Shown piece after piece: positions 61,298 through 64,000 of a stretch of 64,000 nucleotides of DNA. Below the pieces are notes generated by a model. That model was not told the DNA's origin, did not search any database, and saw only the letters and a program-made list of their open reading frames with translations. This stretch comes from CAZYTM01 sp964649725. GTDB lineage: Bacteria > Desulfobacterota > Desulfuromonadia > Geobacterales > Geobacteraceae. How positions within the stretch are numbered: position 1 is the stretch's first letter; each line of letters begins with the position of its first letter. Location of the stretch: positions 124,001 to 188,000 of the forward strand of contig CAZYTM010000002.1 of NCBI GenBank assembly GCA_964649725.1, written 5' to 3'. The position numbers were made by a program, and so were the translations under genes.

Positions 61298-62098
61298 TCA
61301 AATAAATTCATCTTCTAAATATTTTAGTACATTAATAAATTCATAATCGACCAGAGACTGCAATCGTGTAATATCTGCCCTGGAATATTCAGCTTCCTGA
61401 ATTTTATTGTTATTTACTTTAAGTTCTGGATACTTCCTTTTAACCATATCAACAATTTCAGATATTCTGGTCGAAACTCCTGTACCGATATTTAAATGTG
61501 TAAAACTATGTTTAGTCTTAATAAGACGAAGTATAATATTTGCAACGTCCTCGACATGAATAAAATCACGTTGGGATAACCCGCAATTGTTCAATTGGAA
61601 CTCATGACCATTCTCAAGACTTCTGCGTAAATGCGCCAATATGGAAAATTCATCTTTCCCCCCAAAAGTATTAAAAACCCTGTAAATCTCATATATTATC
61701 TTATTGTTTGAGCAATATTCGGCAATTATCTTTTCATTCAACAATTTCACAATACCATTTATGCTGATCGGGCAACATTGAGTTTCTTCATTAGTCTTCA
61801 TGCTTTCACCATAAACAGCGCAGGTACTGATAAAAATCAGTCGCGGCGTACGGTGCTTTTGCATGGCTTCAACCAATCTCACTGTCGCCATCAGATTTGA
61901 ACCCATAATATGGCTAGGGGATTCGCTCAACCTGCTTTTTAAATCATATGCTGCATGGATAACTACATCAATTCCTTGGGCCAGCATATCGTCAAGGGAT
62001 TGCCAATTATCTCTGCCCACCTTAAAAATATCATCGGAGCAATGTTTAATTATTGCCCCCCCCAAATTACCACTTGGGCCAGTCAACAGCAATTTCAT
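61298..62098 (-). CDS. NAD-dependent epimerase/dehydratase family protein lacking the catalytic tyrosine
   Basis: The 266-aa SDR protein has TGPSGNLGG for NAD binding (residues 6-14) and FISTCAVYGES. The usual YxxxK is NGIVK (N114, K118), so the general-base tyrosine is asparagine. Later DFIHVEDVANIILR and LNIGTGVSTRISEIV match the family. It may be inactive, use a different mechanism or bind a ligand only. It lies two bases before the next glycosyltransferase stop. Confidence 0.85.
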   Translation of the reverse strand: MKLLLTGPSGNLGGAIIKHCSDDIFKVGRDNWQSLDDMLAQGIDVVIHAAYDLKSRLSESPSHIMGSNLMATVRLVEAMQKHRTPRLIFISTCAVYGESMKTNEETQCCPISINGIVKLLNEKIIAEYCSNNKIIYEIYRVFNTFGGKDEFSILAHLRRSLENGHEFQLNNCGLSQRDFIHVEDVANIILRLIKTKHSFTHLNIGTGVSTRISEIVDMVKRKYPELKVNNNKIQEAEYSRADITRLQSLVDYEFINVLKYLEDEFI

Positions 62099-62099
62099 C

Positions 62100-63191
62100 T
62101 CAATTTCTCCGACTATTCACCACTTCTATCAATTTATCGGTGAATCTGTTCATATTTGTGGTCAAACGTCCACGGCAGCGGATAATATCTCTATTCTTCT
62201 CGCGCATCGGTTGTAAAACCGATTCTGGCAGACGACATATCTCTCGGAATTTATCTGCCGTTTCACTCAGATTGCCAATATCGACAACGAATCCATTGAT
62301 GCCGTCTTCTACCCATTCACGATTTGGTTCAATATTTGATACAATCGGAATTGCTCCCACTGCCATTGCCTCCATTAACGAAAGGGAAGCGCCATCAGAT
62401 GATGTTAGCGAAACGTAGAATTTCGACTTTGCCACGGCATCGATATTATCAATGTATGGCAGCATCCCAAGGTGCTCGGCATGAGGCAAGGATGCCAACT
62501 GCTTTTTAATTTCATTTTCCAGAGGTCCATTGTCACCGATTAAAGCCAATTTTACAGGTAAATCTATTATGGAAAATATGTCAAGAATTATCGTGATATT
62601 TGAATTAGAGACCCATGCCCTGTTTGATATGAAATCATATTTTTTCACCTGCACCGGATAATTAACAACTTCTTCGCCCACACCATACTGCTGAGTCAAC
62701 AATTTCCCTTCAGGCAATCTGATAAACCCCTTAATTTTATTTGTCATAGTAATTGATGAACTGACAAGCAGATCCCCCCTGGACAATGTGAATCTGGTTA
62801 GCCAGAGGTAGAGCAAGTTCCTAAAAGGTGTAATCATGACATCAGAACCTATAATGAAGTGACTCAAAACAGCATTACCTTTTACTAATGCTCCAATAAA
62901 TCCGTAACTTGTCAGATAGACTGTACTGATAACATCAGGCGCGAGATCCTTAACGATTTTTCTGATCCTTAAAATATTCTTCAAATAACCATAATTCGAA
63001 CCATCTGCAGAGACATTATTAGCATAAACTTTATATATATGTTTTACCCTGGCATTATTAACAATACCTTCCCTTATCCCTTCAGGATTCATTGTTAGAA
63101 GGTAAATATCCAACTCATCCTTTAATGACAACCCGTAAATCCATTTTTCCGTATGTATACTATGACCATCGGCCATAACTAATATTTTCAT
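62100..63191 (-). CDS. Glycosyltransferase (GT4-like)
   Basis: The 363-aa GT-B protein starts ILVMADGHSIHTEKWIYGL and has the C-terminal SDGASLSLMEAMAVGAIPIV and NGFVVDIGNLSE typical of family 4. Donor and acceptor are unknown. It belongs to the polysaccharide locus, one base from the epimerase-like gene. Confidence 0.85.
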   Translation of the reverse strand: MKILVMADGHSIHTEKWIYGLSLKDELDIYLLTMNPEGIREGIVNNARVKHIYKVYANNVSADGSNYGYLKNILRIRKIVKDLAPDVISTVYLTSYGFIGALVKGNAVLSHFIIGSDVMITPFRNLLYLWLTRFTLSRGDLLVSSSITMTNKIKGFIRLPEGKLLTQQYGVGEEVVNYPVQVKKYDFISNRAWVSNSNITIILDIFSIIDLPVKLALIGDNGPLENEIKKQLASLPHAEHLGMLPYIDNIDAVAKSKFYVSLTSSDGASLSLMEAMAVGAIPIVSNIEPNREWVEDGINGFVVDIGNLSETADKFREICRLPESVLQPMREKNRDIIRCRGRLTTNMNRFTDKLIEVVNSRRN

Positions 63192-63245
63192 GTATATATT
63201 CCAAAGTATGCTTGCTAGCCAGCAGCTAAAGAATTTTGGTGTCGA

Positions 63246-64000
63246 CTAGGTGAATCTACTTTTAGTCTTACCCTGCAAACCCAGAAACAACAAAAAGATG
63301 AATAAAAATATGTTATTAATATTTGCAGTATGGACGAAACAGGCTAATGATACAAATAAGATTACCTTGTAGTCGTTTTTGAATATATTGATCTCTTTCA
63401 AGCTGAATAAAGGTTTATATATATTAAACATCCATAATAACAAACCTATCGGTCCGATTTGATACATGAAATCTAAAATGAATATTTCATTGTCTGATAC
63501 TTCAAAAGGGATCTCCTTTTGTTCTCCCTGCATCTGCAACCCGGCGGATGAACGGATATAAAATCCATTAGGGACCATACTCAACTTCAATAGTGACAGC
63601 TCCTTTAACTGACCAGTCATTCGCTGGCTACCGTAGCTTTCAAGACCAAACTCCTGCATATAATAATTCCAATATGAGGGCATCATTATAGCAAATATCA
63701 AAGTTGAACATAAAATAAATGCCGTCAATACAATTTTGTATTTTGCGTTATACCTAAATAGTACCAGCAAAAACAGAGTGACCCCAAATGCGACGACCCA
63801 GGTCTTAGTCCCACAAATAAGCAAACTGATCATCAGAAATACGAATAAGTACCACTTTTTTACCAACAGGCAATACAATGAACCTATTGCCAATACAGGT
63901 CCTTGGGTATGTATGTTGAGATACAGACCTAAAGGGCGCCAGGTTTTGAATTCATCACCGAAATATGACAAGGATTTGAAATAGCTATTGAGTGGGTTAG
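63246..64000 (-). CDS. O-antigen polymerase/ligase-like membrane protein, 5' end outside window
   Basis: The frame is open to the right edge of the window, so the N-terminus is missing. The visible 250 or so residues contain several hydrophobic segments (LYCLLVKKWYLFVFLMISLL, VVAFGVTLFLLVLF) and a polar loop including TQGPVLAIG, a layout like Wzy/WaaL proteins. Such proteins polymerise or ligate lipid-linked oligosaccharides in the inner membrane. Which of the two cannot be told from this part. Confidence 0.65.
   Translation of the reverse strand, partial: NPLNSYFKSLSYFGDEFKTWRPLGLYLNIHTQGPVLAIGSLYCLLVKKWYLFVFLMISLLICGTKTWVVAFGVTLFLLVLFRYNAKYKIVLTAFILCSTLIFAIMMPSYWNYYMQEFGLESYGSQRMTGQLKELSLLKLSMVPNGFYIRSSAGLQMQGEQKEIPFEVSDNEIFILDFMYQIGPIGLLLWMFNIYKPLFSLKEINIFKNDYKVILFVSLACFVHTANINNIFLFIFLLFLGLQGKTKSRFT

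Overview
The window looks like a chromosomal segment of a Geobacter-type bacterium (Desulfuromonadota, Geobacteraceae or close relative). The main pointers are a 27-haem periplasmic cytochrome made of nine c7-type triheme modules, a large chemotaxis cluster next to it, and the neighbourhood leuS / 27-haem cytochrome / che cluster / der-era, which I recall (not checked) from Geobacter sulfurreducens around GSU2209-GSU2226. The genus call is inference.

Layout. (1) 1-7760 is an accessory island on the 3' side of a tRNA-Gly(CCC) gene. It holds gene debris: a nucleotidyltransferase cut by the window edge, a 27-codon HEPN stub, a possible RAYT stub, a BRO-type antirepressor pseudogene and an ORF6N-type C-terminal stub. 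Among the debris sits an intact four-gene, overlapping operon (822-5953): a PRTase-like protein, an ORC/CDC6-like AAA ATPase, an unrecognised 302-aa protein and an N6-adenine DNA methyltransferase, with a Nudix-like gene converging on its 3' end. This is the strongest candidate for a poorly described system, probably genome defence. (2) 7799-16913 is housekeeping on the minus strand: nucleotidyltransferase/poly(A) polymerase family, flgM, gph, guaA, guaB, M42 peptidase, bifunctional nuclease and miaB. Two copies of a 118/119-bp palindromic element follow the guaA and guaB stop codons, and heptanucleotide arrays lie beside miaB. (3) 17065-21523 holds rpsT (+) and leuS-lptE-holA (-). (4) 21678-36749 holds the multihaem cytochrome and a 13-gene chemotaxis-type operon (cheA, cheB, cheR, two cheW, several receivers, HEAT-repeat, GAF and ExeA-like ATPase proteins) without any methyl-accepting receptor. 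(5) 36926-40926 holds rnc, an Elp3-like radical SAM gene, era and der. These diverge from tmk-holB-ricT-metG (41098-45231) through two near-consensus promoters facing away from each other. (6) 45236-50989 holds ydcF, rpmB, ridA, rel, rpoZ, gmk and yicC. (7) 50998-64000 is a visibly more AT-rich surface-polysaccharide locus: a Wzi-like outer-membrane protein, PglF/PglC/aminotransferase-like initiation genes, WbpB/WbpD/WbpE-like genes for a diacetamido-uronic acid, glycosyltransferases, a SAM methyltransferase, an epimerase-like protein lacking its catalytic tyrosine, and a truncated O-antigen polymerase/ligase at the right edge.

How the parts fit. Purine synthesis (guaB, guaA), stringent control (rel, rpoZ, gmk) and translation genes form the core. 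The che cluster and cytochrome read in the same direction 31 bp apart, so sensing and electron-transfer functions may share transcripts. The defence-like island and the polysaccharide locus are the variable parts. Coordinates, motifs, spacings and repeat units were read by eye from the sequence. Family names rest on motif memory without database searches.
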